Assembly (NCBI RefSeq): GCF_003265705.1
Contig: NW_020312966.1
Span: forward strand, 26,062,794 to 26,126,793
Direction of reading: 5' to 3'
Length of the DNA stretch: 64,000 nt
DNA from: Callorhinus ursinus
Taxonomy: Eukaryota > Chordata > Mammalia > Carnivora > Otariidae
The translations under genes were made by a program, and so were the position numbers. Positions within the stretch are counted from its first letter, which is position 1, and each line of letters begins with the position of its first letter. The notes below the pieces were generated by a model. It was not told where the DNA came from and ran no database searches. It was given only the letters and a program-made list of their open reading frames with translations. Below, one piece after another: positions 32,979 through 43,514 of this stretch.

Positions 32979-34071
32979 GCGATGCCTTCCCATCGGTGCT
33001 TGAGGATGAAGAACCTGGACAGAGACGTGACCCTCGCCTGTCACGTTCTGGCCACTACCCTCATGTGGTGGTCTTCCCTTGTCTCCTCCTGGGTGGAAGT
33101 AGAACTGCCTGGAGACCCCAGTGTCCTCGTCAGTCTGCCCTTCGAGGACTGCAGTAGTCAAATGTGCTGGCTGCCCAAACACAAGCCACGTGAGTCCTGG
33201 CGCAATCTGTAGCCTGGCGCAATCTGCCTCCTGCCCACCTCGCCGTCCCAGCCACTCCTTCCTGCTGGTGCCCCCAGGACCTCCTGTGCTCCCTGTATAC
33301 CTGGGCACTTGGAAAACCGGGGAGTGACCCCTAAAAAAGGGTGAGCTTCTCAGACTCTCTCGTCACCCTTCCCTGATGCTAGCCTACTTCATACTGGGTG
33401 GAGTTCTCATGATCAGCTCCCTTCTCTCACTCTCCCTCAACTCTTTGTTGCTGACCTTCCCTCAGTTATTCCCTGAGACCCAGAAGCGGTATGTTTCCTG
33501 TGCTTTTATCCTCATCGTCACAAGTAAGGAGAGGCAGGAGTGAACTCAGAAGGTCTTGGCTTTGGGTGAGGGTGGGATTTTTGCTTGATTAGCTTTTTAA
33601 ACACTGTTCAGGAGAGTGCAGGGGAAAGGAAAAGTCTAAGGGAAACACATGGTCTCAAAGGGGGCAGAAGGAAAGTGAGGGGCAGTAACTAATGACGTGA
33701 TTCTCGTTCATTGATCATGACCCTGCAGTGAAACCTTGGAGGACTGGTGGAGTCTAATCAGGAGATCTGTCTCTCCCCTTTCTTGGGTCCACAGGTACTT
33801 GTGTGCTCCTCTCATTATTAATGTACTACATGCAAATTTTGGAAATGTCTCAGGGACCTGATCCACCAAAAGTCACCTGTAAGTTTCCTTACTTCATGAA
33901 TGTGTCCAGCTCTGCCCTGTTTCTACTGTCTGGTGAGTGATCGTGGGATTCTGATGGAGGAAGGTGAGTCAACCCCCCAGGAAGTAGATAAAGCTCATTT
34001 CTTTGATCTCCCTTTTCCTTTGTCTTCAAGTCTCAAACATGTGGAAGTTACATCCACAGCCACTTATCTAA
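32979..34071 (+). CDS. Four-exon gene for a claudin-superfamily four-helix membrane protein (TMEM225-like)
   Basis: Predicted exons are 32979-33189 (ATG 32982), 33383-33523, 33795-33932 and 34031-34071 (TAA 34069-34071). All three introns have GT donors (gtgagt, gtaagg, gtgagt) and AG acceptors, and every intron is in phase 1, so the frame stays open for 175 codons. Predicted helices lie at about residues 17-36, 71-93, 107-128 and 148-165. The first loop has W37-V-E then C57 and C62, the tryptophan/cysteine arrangement of claudin-like folds. The exon layout and the W-V-E after helix 1 resemble TMEM225-type proteins, which are testis-expressed as far as I know. A splice acceptor sits just before the first ATG, implying an upstream non-coding exon. 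The last exon is the weakest: its tail is short, and a more hydrophobic frame is open one base off. Assignment is by pattern, not alignment. Confidence 0.55.
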
Positions 34072-34074
34072 CTT

Positions 34075-35490
34075 TCTCCTTTTCCTCTTTGGTTTCTGGG
34101 CATTGGTGTCCCTTATGATGCTTGTCCACAATCTCTTCCTATTGTCCAGTGACCTGTATTAAGAACTGTTCTTTCTTGATTTCTTCCTGCAATTTAATTT
34201 TGCAATATCAACCCCAAAATTGGGATTGAGAAGCGGTCTCTCTGCACCAAACATACCTTGAACAAGGGGTAGAATGCAGACTATGGGAAAGAATTATTTC
34301 CTTTTTTTTCCCACAACGGGAAATAGAAGACAATGTGTAGAACCAGTTACATAATTTGTGAGGCCCAATGCGAAATGAAGATGTGGAGTCTCTTGTTCAA
34401 AAATTATTAACAATTTCAAGACACAGCAAAGCATTAAAGCAAGTCTGAGTGTCTTCCGAATGCAGGGCCTGTGTCTCTGCCTGAGTCATGCGTCCGGGAA
34501 GTCAGCTGGGACAGTGTGTTATGGGGTGATAATAAAAACGTGTATGGGTAACCCGCACTTTGGTCTCTGGGCCTGTTACGTTCTTTGAAAACTGGAGATG
34601 GTCCTCGCCAGATTCATTGGTATAGTTATTTTCTTAGGGGCCCTCTGCCTTCACAATTCCCAGCGTGTGGGAGCCGTTGAGTTTTAAAATCTCGAACACG
34701 CCACATGGATACCCCCATTTCATTAGAAGACACAAAGCTGAGCCTAAAACCAAGCAGAAGGCGTGAGCATAATGCAGAGGACTCTCCACCCGTAACTGGG
34801 GATTTCTCAGCCATTCGTCCCAAAGACAGTGTTGCTGATTCTGGAAAGAACTGACTTCTTCCCTTTCTTCTGGTCACTTATCCGGAGCCCCGGACCTCAG
34901 GTCTGTTTCATGGCAGAGGAAGGGAAGGGGGTAGAATTGTGTGTGCGGTCTTGCGTTTCGGCTCCTAGATTACGTAGGTGCCTGTTCGCCATTATCTCTG
35001 CAACTCTGCCGTTGCTGGGGCCTGTTTTACGGGGGTATTTCCTTGTCCTTAACCGAGCCCTTTCCCCATCTGTGAAGTTGAAGTGTTAATAAAAGCCCTC
35101 TTCCCTCTGGAAGTGTTGTGACTGGTCTTTTTTTTTCCCGTGGTGTTATTTCAGCAACTGTTGCTGGCGGGCACAGTTTCTGTGTTTGGGGGAGAGGCCT
35201 TCCTCACGTCTGGGGTCACAGAAGGGCGGTAACCATGTGTCACTACCACGTACAAAACCATAGCTATGCCAAGGTACAGCACAGGGTCCGAGAGACCAAA
35301 GAGACTGCAAGCTCTCTGTTCCACTGGGCATCTCCCGCACAGGTGTTGGGCTGATAAAGGTGTTGAGGAGGTGATACGGTTTTTAGAGAAGTGAGAAATG
35401 AGTTCTAGACTATTTTAAAAGCTACAGAAATTAATCCGGAACATTTTCATTAAGGACAGCTTATAAAGGAAGAGAGTGGTTCTCTTTTAA
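34075..35490. other. Intergenic, weak MIR-like remnants, no gene
   Basis: The stretch near 35040-35100 (CCTTAACCGAGCCCTTTCCCCATCTGTGAAG) looks like a decayed MIR 3' part. No supported exon was found. Confidence 0.35.
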
Positions 35491-35494
35491 GGTG

Positions 35495-35551
35495 CAAAGG
35501 AACTAATCTTTCCTGAGCACTTACTGCTTACCAGGTGCTGTGCTACACACA

Positions 35552-35590
<39 letters not shown>

Positions 35591-35705
35591 CACGCGTGCA
35601 CACGCTCACAATCCAGTGCAGTAGGGGCTATTATCTCTGTCTTAATAACGAACGCACTGCAGCTCAGGGAGAGTATGTGTCAAAGCCAGAACTGGGAGAC
35701 AAGAT
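35495..35705 (+). mobile_element. MIR SINE split by a GT microsatellite
   Basis: MIR sequence is recognisable before (CTGAGCACTTACTGCTTACCAGGTGCTGTGCTA) and after (ACTGCAGCTCAGGGAGAGTATGTG) a dinucleotide expansion at 35553-35607. Confidence 0.7.
35553..35607. repeat. (GT)n/(GC)n microsatellite
   Basis: About fourteen GT units are followed by alternating CG and GCAC units. Alternating purine-pyrimidine sequence of this kind can adopt Z-DNA. The cysteine-valine-rich open frames across it are not genes. Confidence 0.97.
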
Positions 35706-36133
35706 TGTTGGGCTGCAGTGTCCATGTGTCCATGAACTTTTCCCTTCTCAAGCTCTCAGGTAAGGGGTAGACTTATCTAGATCTGGGCAATCTACTCCAA
35801 AGTCCTTGTTCTGAACTTTTATACTCCACAGCCTTTGAAAAGCAAACTTACCTTTTTACCAGCGAGTGACTCTCTTTGTAGAAATCCTCCTATCTAGATA
35901 ACTAAATTCACAGAATCCCGACGATAAACCAGAATGTTAATTGTTCTAAGTTTCTGTCGTTTTGACTTTCCACATCACTAATACCAAATATGGACTGTAG
36001 GTCCGCTGATTCCTAGCCTGCGTAAGGGACCCTGAGTGTCAACCCTATGCTGTCAGGGCAAGTTTTATTTTATGTGTTCCATCTTTTCTTCATCGTGCTG
36101 GGTATATCTTCAGTGTAATGAGCCAAAGGTTTG

Positions 36134-36461
36134 AAATCTTGCCGTTTGCAATGACATGGATGGAACTAGAGGGTATTATGCTAAGCGAAATAAGTCAGTC
36201 AGAGAAAGACAAATACCACATGATTTCACTCATATGTGGAATTTAAGAAACAAAACAGATGAACATAGGGGAAGGGAAGGAAAAATAAAATAAAAACAGG
36301 GAGACAAACCATAAGAGAGTCTTAACTCTAGGAAACAAACTGAGGTTGCTGGAGCGGAGGTGGGCAGGGGGCTGGGGTAACTGGGTGATGTAATGAGCAC
36401 TGGGTGTTATATGAGACTGATGAATCACTGACCTCTACCTCTGAAACTAATAAAAAAAAAA
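36134..36461 (+). mobile_element. Carnivore L1 3' end, 5'-truncated, plus strand
   Basis: It begins inside the ORF2 end (AAATCTTGCCGTTTGCAATG), continues through CTCATATGTGGAATTTAAG and GAGCACTGGGTGTTATATGA, and ends in CTGAAACTAATAAAAAAAAA. Target-site duplications ccaaaggtttg (36123-36133) and ccaaaggattg (36464-36474) differ by one base. Confidence 0.93.
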
Positions 36462-36474
36462 GTCCAAAGGATTG

Positions 36475-37480
36475 GTTGTTTTCACTATTTCTGAATTTAC
36501 TTTTCTCCTCTTTTTAATTATACAAGTATTATAGAGGGTTGTTGTCAAAACACAAAGAAATATGGCTAAGGAAAAAATATATATATACCCCACATTCCAA
36601 AGTAAACACTGTTAAGCACATTTTATTGTATATATATATATTTCTGGACATTTATATACATATGCTATGTGTATACATTTTTAAAAAGGATTATCATCCT
36701 GGGAAAACTTTGTACCCCATTTTTAAAAAATTTAATTCTTTGTCTTAAACATTTTTACTAAAAGGTAATAGATAACTAATTATTACAGTCTGAAGAGTGA
36801 AGGCCAATAAATATTTGTTGGGTGAATATATAATTTCTCTTGATCACCAGCTCCTTTCAAACCCCTAATTCATCTCTGGACACTGTATTGCTTCAGGCAA
36901 AAAGTGTTCCTCATTAGAGCAAAAAATAGTGATAATAGTAAGGATGTCATTTTCTCCTTCTCCATCTACTTCCAATAAACCTGCACTTTGTTCTCATTCC
37001 CTCTTTTAGAGGGGCAGTGGGAAAGAATTTCAGATTCAACTCCTTCCTGGTTGGATAAACTCATTTGAAAATAAACCACACTTGTTCAGTGTGCAAAGTT
37101 GGAGATGCTGTTTGTAAGCCAAGTACTGATAAAATACAGCTCTCCAAAATCTATGAAATGGAAAACAGCTGCAGAACGACGGGTAAATATTTTATCTTTT
37201 ATGTAAAAAGATAGGTAAATGAAGACTATGTTCATATTTGCAAGTATCACTACAAAAAGGACGCTGCATTAGAAGCTAAGGTGAAGGCGCTGGTGAGAAC
37301 CACAGCGACGTGGGGAAGGACGGCCGCAGACTTCAGTTTGCCTCCTCATACTTCCTCATTGTTGAGCTCTGTGAATATACTTCGCATGCAAAAAATACAG
37401 ATTGCGTTGTTTCTTTCATTCTTACTGTGCTAAGAGTGTTGAAAAGTGTTCTTATTTTTTAATCATGTTTTCTCTTACAC
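36475..37480. other. Intergenic, no gene
   Basis: AT-rich with a short TA-rich microsatellite at 36575-36590 and 36629-36645. No supported exon or RNA gene. Confidence 0.4.
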
Positions 37481-37483
37481 ATG

Positions 37484-37935
37484 TGATGGTTAATTTTATG
37501 TGTCACCCTGGGGTTCCCAGATATTTGGGCAAACATGATTCTGGAGGTTTCTGTGGGGGTGATTTGAGGTGAGTCTAACATGTAAATCAGTAGGCAGAGG
37601 AAACCACCTTGCCCTGTCCAATGTGGGTAGGCTTCATCCAATCAGTTGAAGGCTGGCCCTCCCTTGAGGAAGAGGGAACTCCCCCCACGTGACTGCCTCT
37701 GCCTGGAGCTGGGACATCAGTTTATTCCTGCCTCAGACTCAGTCTGAAACAATGGCGCTTCCTGAGTCTCAAGCCTGCTGGTCTTTGGGCCAGAAGTGCA
37801 CCGTTGGCTCTCCTGGGTCTCCCAGTTGCTGACTGCAGATCTGAAGACTTACCAGCCTTCATAATCACAGGAGCCAATATGTATATTCCATCGTATTCTG
37901 TGTCTCTGGGGAAGGCTGGCTGATACAACCAGTAA
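37484..37935 (+). mobile_element. Ancient ERVL/MaLR-type LTR, plus strand
   Basis: It starts TGTGATGGTTAATTTTATGTGTCA, continues with CATCCAATCAGTTGAAGGC near 37635 and GCAGATCTGAAGACTTACCAGCC near 37836, and ends near a TGTGTCTCTGGGGAAGGCTGGCTGATACAAC block. This order matches a common ancient mammalian LTR whose exact family name I leave open. Confidence 0.65.
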
Positions 37936-37939
37936 AGAC

Positions 37940-38690
37940 AGGACGGTCCAGAGTGAGGTGGTAGGAGTGTGGCAGGCTTTACATTTTCTGTACAAAGACA
38001 AAACCAATCCAGATTGCCTCATTTTTCCTCCTCGAATCAATTTCCCGTTGAAAATAAAAGCTACCTGTCAGTCTCTTCCTCTATCCAGAGAGCCTGGGTG
38101 GGAGGGGAGAAGCTTGGTTTTATTTTCCCTCAGTGTTGTGTTCCCAATATCAAGATGCATGTTACAGAAAAAAAAAAAAGTTTAAGGGATGAATTGGTAG
38201 CTATTGTTAATTATGTATTAGATGAAAAATTAATATCTGTATAAAGGATTTTACAGCAGGGCTTATACACCATGGGGAGGCATCTTGGGGGCCATGATAG
38301 AATTCTGCCTACCTCAAGAAACAACAGAGGTTGGAGTTGAGTGGGCATTTCCAGCATCACTGACGATTGGAGGAATTTAATAAATCAAGCACCTGAGACA
38401 ACAGGTTCAGATCTTCCTGGTGGCAGAGATAGGTGTGGTATGGTAGTTTTAGATCAGTTGACTCTCTGGTGAGGAAATGTGACATAAGGGATGTCTATAG
38501 GGATGGAACCTGCACCCGGTGCCATTGGCATGACAGTCTGAACAAAATTACTCACTGACCACTAAGAGACTGCTGTGTCTTCTCTTTAGCAAGTTTCAGT
38601 TTGGTAAAATCTTTGCCACCTGGAGTTTCATTTCAGAAAAAAGTAAACCCTCCACTTCCACTCATCCTTTCTCTCTCTCCTTAATCCACA
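37940..38690. other. Intergenic, no gene
   Basis: Contains a poly-A run at 38168-38179. The pyrimidine tract at 38665-38690 leads into the candidate exon that follows. Confidence 0.35.
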
Positions 38691-38691
38691 G

Positions 38692-38916
38692 GAAAGAAAA
38701 AAGATGACAAAACCCACCTTTGGTAGGGATGAGTCTTGCCTCTCCGTGGAAATTGAGTCTCTCTTAAACCAACTTACTTCTGACTGTGAAGACACAGATG
38801 AACTTCTTGGGAGGAGCTCCCTTCTGCCCAGGAAGGCCAGGAGCAAACATGAAGCTCAAGGCTCAGACTTGAAATTCAAGGCAGCTCATGAAAATGATCC
38901 ACTGAGCTGCCCCTAG
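38692..38916 (+). CDS. Candidate coding exon (terminal), function unknown
   Basis: A strong splice acceptor (a CTCTCTCTCC tract, then ccacag) at 38668-38691 is followed by a frame open from the first base to TAG at 38914-38916. ATG at 38704 would give 70 residues. The product is hydrophilic and acidic in the middle (residues SDCEDTDELL) with basic stretches after it, and codon usage looks reasonable. I recognise no domain. If joined to the preceding membrane-protein gene the intron phase would not match. It may be the last exon of an unannotated gene, a decayed one, or chance. Confidence 0.3.
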   Translation, partial: ERKKMTKPTFGRDESCLSVEIESLLNQLTSDCEDTDELLGRSSLLPRKARSKHEAQGSDLKFKAAHENDPLSCP

Positions 38917-39069
38917 GATCAGAGAACTTTCAAATGTGTAATCCCAGTGTTTGATCTCAAAACATAGATGCAATTTAACTATCAGGACAAATTTTATCTA
39001 ATTTTTAATCTGATTTTGGACTGCTATAAAAGAAATGTGGGAGTTTCTTCTAAGGGGCAAGGGGACTAA

Positions 39070-39200
39070 CCTATATAGTGACAAAGACACTTCTTAATTC
39101 ACCAGGCACGTAATCCTTACAACTGCCTTTCATGAGGTAAGGATTGTTACCTCCATTTAACAAAGAAAGATACCAAGGCTCAGAGAGTTAGAACATTGGT
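39070..39200 (+). mobile_element. MIR fragment, plus strand
   Basis: CCAGGCACGTAATCCTTACAAC and TACCTCCATTTAACAAAGAAAG..GGCTCAGAGAGTTAGAAC are decayed MIR core sequences. Confidence 0.65.
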
Positions 39201-39324
39201 TGTTGAGTTCCAAAGTTCATGGTCTTTCAAATCATCCCATCCTATACATTTTAGACAGAACAAGATTTAGTAATCTGGCTTTTCAGTCGATGGGGAGAAT
39301 ATGGATATTCAATAATATGGTGTT

Positions 39325-40595
39325 TGCATGCAGAAGAATGAAACTGGACCACTTTCTAACACCATACACAAAAATAAACTCAAAAAAGATAAAAGACCTA
39401 AATGTGAGACAGGAATCCATCAAAATGCTAGAGGAGAACACAGGCAGCAACCTTCTGACCTCGGCTGCAACAACTTCTTGCTAGACATGTCTCCAAAGGC
39501 GAGGGAAACAAAGGCAAAAGTGAACTATTGGGACTGTATCAAGATAAAAAGCTTCTGCGCAGCAGAGGAAACAGTCGACAAAACTAAAAGGTAACCTTTG
39601 GAATGGGAGAAGATATTTGCAAATGACAGATATGGGGCTAGTATCGAAAATCTATAAAAAACTTATCAAACTCAACATCCAAAAAACAAAAAGTCCAGTT
39701 AAGAAATGGGCAGAGACATGAACAAACATTTCTGCAGAGAAGACATCCAAATGGCTAACAGACACATTAAAAAGTGTTCAGTATCACTAGCCATCAGGGA
39801 AATACAAATCAAAACCACAAAGAGAGCCCACCTCACATCCGTCAGAATGGCTAAAATTAACAACTCGGGAAACAGATGTTGGCAAGGATTTGGAGAAAGG
39901 GGAACCCTCCTACACTGTTTTTTTTTTTTTTTTCCTCCTACACTGTTGGTGAGAATGCAAGCTGGTGCAGCCACTCTGGAAAACAGTATGGGGGTTCCTC
40001 AAAAAGCTAAAAATAGAGAACTACCCTACCACCCAGCAATTGCAGTACTAGGTATTTATCCAAAGGAGGCAAGTATAGTGATACAAAGGAGCGCATGCAC
40101 CCCAATGTTTATAGCAGCAATGTCCACAATAGCCAAACTATGGAAAGAGCCCAGATGTCCATCAACAGATGAATGGATAAAGAAGATGTGGTGTACATAT
40201 ACAATGGAATATTACTCAGCCATCAAGAAGAATGAAATCTTGCCATTTGCAATGACCTGAATGGAACCAGAGAGTATAATGCTAAGCAAAATAAGTCAGT
40301 CAGAGAAAGACAAATGCCATATGATCTCACTCATATGTGGAATTTAAGAAACAAAGTAGATGAACATAAGGGAAGGGAGGGAAAAATAAGACAAAATCAG
40401 AGAGGGAGACAAACCGTAAGAGACACTGAACTCTAGGAAACAAACAGGATTGCTGGAGGTAACTGGGTGATGGGCATTAAGGAGGACACGTGATGTAATG
40501 AGCACTGGGTGTTATATGCAACTGATGAGTCACTCACCTCTACCTCTGAAACTAATAATACTGTATATGTTAATTAAATTGAATTTAGATGAAAA
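39325..40595 (+). mobile_element. Younger carnivore L1, 5'-truncated, nested, plus strand
   Basis: About 1.27 kb of L1 ORF2 C-terminus and 3' UTR. The 184-codon open frame at 39706-40260 is a piece of the ORF2 C-terminal domain, with conserved [15 protein letters not shown] ending (residues [18 protein letters not shown]), but it is cut off from the catalytic part and partly frameshifted by the poly-T insert. Target-site duplications aatatggtgtt are at 39314-39324 and 40596-40606. Confidence 0.92.
39906..39947. repeat. Poly-T tract flanked by 14-bp direct repeats
   Basis: cctcctacactgtt occurs at 39906-39919 and again at 39934-39947, with a T run between. The L1 around it normally has this motif once, so the segment looks like a very small insertion with its own duplication. 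Confidence 0.9.
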
Positions 40596-41539
40596 AATAT
40601 GGTGTTGGCATTACTGGCAGTTCTCTGGAAATAAGGTAGAGTTAGATCTATATTTCACATATTAAAACACAGGAAAAATTGGATAAATCAAAGATATAAA
40701 TACAAAAAAGAAATGAACATTCTAGAAGAAAGCATGGCATTCCTCTGTCACTCTTTTTGATCTAGTGGGGAAAGGCACACCTAAGCCAGACATTGAACCA
40801 GAAGACTCATCACTTTGGCCACAGACCCAAATCACTGCAAAATTCTAGGGCAAATAACAAACTGGATTATCGGTGACATATCAGAATGAGGCTTGATTGA
40901 TTCATATTTAAAGAGCTCCTATAAATCATAAGAAAAGACCTAACAACCAATAGAAAAACGAGTACACAGGAAAGGAAATACAGGTGGCTCATAAACTTAA
41001 AAAATGCTCAACAACACTAACCCCAGAAAAGCAAAATCAAACTCCACTGAGGGACCATTTTTAGATTTCAAAGCACTCATGTTCTGCTGGTGACGGTTCA
41101 CCTCTGCTTTCCGGGGCGAGCTGGAGGGGCAGCCCCAGCCGAGCTCTGACGACCACCGTTAGAAACAGTAAGAATCCCCTGGCAGGTGGTTCTCGCTTCG
41201 CAGGGGCCACAGAGAACGAGGGCTTCCTTCCTGTGGCTTCAAGGGCAAAGCCTCCAAGTTTCCATCCGCCTTGCAACTGAAGGGCCTGGAGTATTAAAAT
41301 CTCATTAGGAACACTGCGGACACGGTGAGTTTTCCTGGTTGGCAATTTGATGGGGGCGGGGCAGAAAGTAGCTCACGGAGGTACTACTGTTTAGTCCTCC
41401 TCCTGCTCGAAGGCAGAGCAGGGTAACATTTTCTAATAATACTTTTCACTGTTTTCGCGGAGGGATGGAAAAAGCAGACCCGGAGGTTGCCAAGGGCTCG
41501 CCTGCTCCCGGGAAGGGCTGCAGAGGCGAAAACCTGCTT

Positions 41540-41622
41540 TACCGGGAGTGGGGTTCGAACCCACGCGGGCACACGCCCATTGGATCTTAAGTCCAACGCC
41601 TTAACCACTCGGCCATCCCGGT
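41540..41622 (-). tRNA. tRNA-Leu (TAA)
   Basis: This is a complete 83-nt class II leucine tRNA on the minus strand. The acceptor ACCGGGA pairs perfectly with TCCCGGT, and the discriminator is A, as leucyl-tRNA synthetase requires. The anticodon TAA (plus-strand tta 41587-41589) lies in loop CTTAAGA. The long variable arm (GGGCGTGTGCCC) forms a hairpin. The A box TGGCCGAGTGG and B box GGTTCGAACCC are intact. The T4 terminator corresponds to plus-strand aaaa at 41529-41532. Confidence 0.96.
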
Positions 41623-41629
41623 GGCTGGG

Positions 41630-42950
41630 CTCTTGCCCTCGGCAATTCGTTTTTTATTGGATCCAATGTATTCGCGCTGCGCGTGAAGAAAACACGGAAT
41701 TATTTCTGTTTCTGTGGAACTGCACGAGGAGGCCTGTGATAGAGAAAACACAGCACGCTTCTTGTGCTTTCGGAAAGCGCCCACTTTCCCCCGAGCTCCC
41801 CTCGCTAGATCAGCGCCTGTGTTTCAGAGAAATCGCTCTTTTTCTTTGATACGAAAAGGAAAACGCGTGGGGAGGGGCAGAGAGTAGGAGAAAGCCCCGC
41901 CTGGGCGCACCTGCTTCCTCTGGCCGCGGCAGACGCCGCCCGGATTCTGCCAGAAGACACCAGGGTTTTCCTGCTCTCGTCCACCCCCCTGCAGAGCCCC
42001 CGGGCTGGAGGCTGCAGGGCTGCGCCCCGAGGGACGGGAGGTGAAAATGAGCAAGCCCTGGTGGGGGTGGGGTGGGGTGGAAATCCCTAGGGGACACAGT
42101 TCGAATTCGTGACTTTGATTTTAATGACAGGACACTTTCCCCGACACCCAGTATCCACAAAGGAGCGCACTGAGCCCAGTGTGGGCTGCAAAGACAATAG
42201 CCCCCCCCCAGAACTCCGATATAGGGTGGACCCCAAGAATCCACCAAGCACACTCCGCTAACTGACGTCAACCGTGGGCTGAATGCACTCAATCACGGGC
42301 GCTAAGAGTGGTCGTGGGGAATTTAAGAATCCATGAAAGAAGCTCCCAGATGGGACATTTGGGGTCTCTGGAGGACACAGAGCTGAAATGAAATCCTGTA
42401 GCACAGGCTGGAATATAATTAATTAATTTATAGAACAATACCGAGCACCCCGAGTGTGCCAGGGCGCGCAGGGCGCCTCAGGCAGCCGAGGGAAGGTACC
42501 GCAGGATGAGGGGGTTATGGCAGGGGTACAAGACAAGCAGAGGGTCCGAAGATGACTCTTCCCAGAACCTCAGTTGATGAAGAAGCCTAACCCTCATTTT
42601 GAATGTTCAGACTGACTGGATCCCCATCCAGATCTTTCTCCTTGCCTGATAAATTCAGGAATGGCCGCCATAAGTGTGGTGGTTGAGGTACAAGGAATGG
42701 CCCCCATAAGTGTGGTCTTTGTCCCGCTCTGGGTTCTGTCTCTGGCCAGATCAAGGGTCAACTCCTAGAAAGGAGACATTGCCTAAGAGAGTCGTGCACC
42801 GCCCTGAAGGAAACGCAGATCTCTCAGTGCTGGGGTGAGAACTGGGCTGGGGATGGGGTTGTGCATGACTGCAGGGTTCCAGAAGAAACAGATCAGAGAG
42901 AGAGTCCATCAGGTATGGACAGACACAAAGGTTTCCAAAATATCCCATTA
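41630..42950. other. Intergenic, moderately CpG-rich left part, no gene
   Basis: 41780-42080 is CpG-rich and forms the flank of tRNA-Leu. A 160-codon open frame on the minus strand (41810-42292) lacks splice or homology support. No RNA gene was seen. Confidence 0.4.
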
Positions 42951-43009
42951 CTGTTGTTCTTCACACGGGCTACACGGTAGAACCAGCTATTAAGTTTGAT
43001 TCTTAAGTG

Positions 43010-43510
43010 TGAAAGTAAAGAATAAAGCTACCAGAAGTATATGAAGGAGAATATCCTCATGTGCCAGTGAGCAGAGAACTTTTAAAAACTTCAAAAGCAC
43101 AAATAACAAAGAAATACAATTCTAGTATTTGCTTCCATTAAAATGAAGAATATGTAAAATAAAGGCCATAATAGAAACATCAATAGATAAATGTGATCAT
43201 GGGAGAGTATATTTAAATTGTCCCCAAATAGCAGGGGCGAGATGGATAATTAGATGATACAATAGCAAGAAGCCATGAAAAGCAGCAAGATCAAAAGGAA
43301 ATGGACAAAGTATAGGACAAGCAATTTAGGAGAGAGATACATGCAAACTAACAAGTATTATGCAAAAATTTCTCAAATCATTAATCACCACAGACATAAA
43401 AAGTAAAAAGAGATGGTACTCTATCGCCATTCGATTGGCAAAAGTAAAAAGTGGAGTAAAACCCATTATCGTAGGACTAGGAATTAAAGAACCCTCGAAT
43501 CCTGCTGGTG
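43010..43510 (+). mobile_element. Old L1M ORF2 fragment, plus strand
   Basis: Decayed ORF2 C-terminal sequence: CAAGCAATTTAGGAGAGAGATACATGC near 43318, CATTAATCACCACAGACATAAAAAG near 43379 and CGCCATTCGATTGGCAAAAGTAAAAAG near 43426. Stops occur in all frames. Confidence 0.65.
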
Positions 43511-43514
43511 GGAT

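Larger units (their letters stand above)
39240..41060 (+). mobile_element. Older L1 ORF2 fragment, plus strand, interrupted by a younger L1
   Basis: The outer pieces 39240-39324 and 40596-41060 are collinear when the younger insert is removed: GGAGAATATGGATATTCAATAATATGGTG continues as TTGGCATTACTGGCAG. They are a decayed old ORF2 C-terminal region with many stops, so it is non-coding. Confidence 0.75.

Noticed and set aside
35540..35770. Cys/Val repeat peptide
   Set aside because: It is a translation of the GT microsatellite inside a MIR element.
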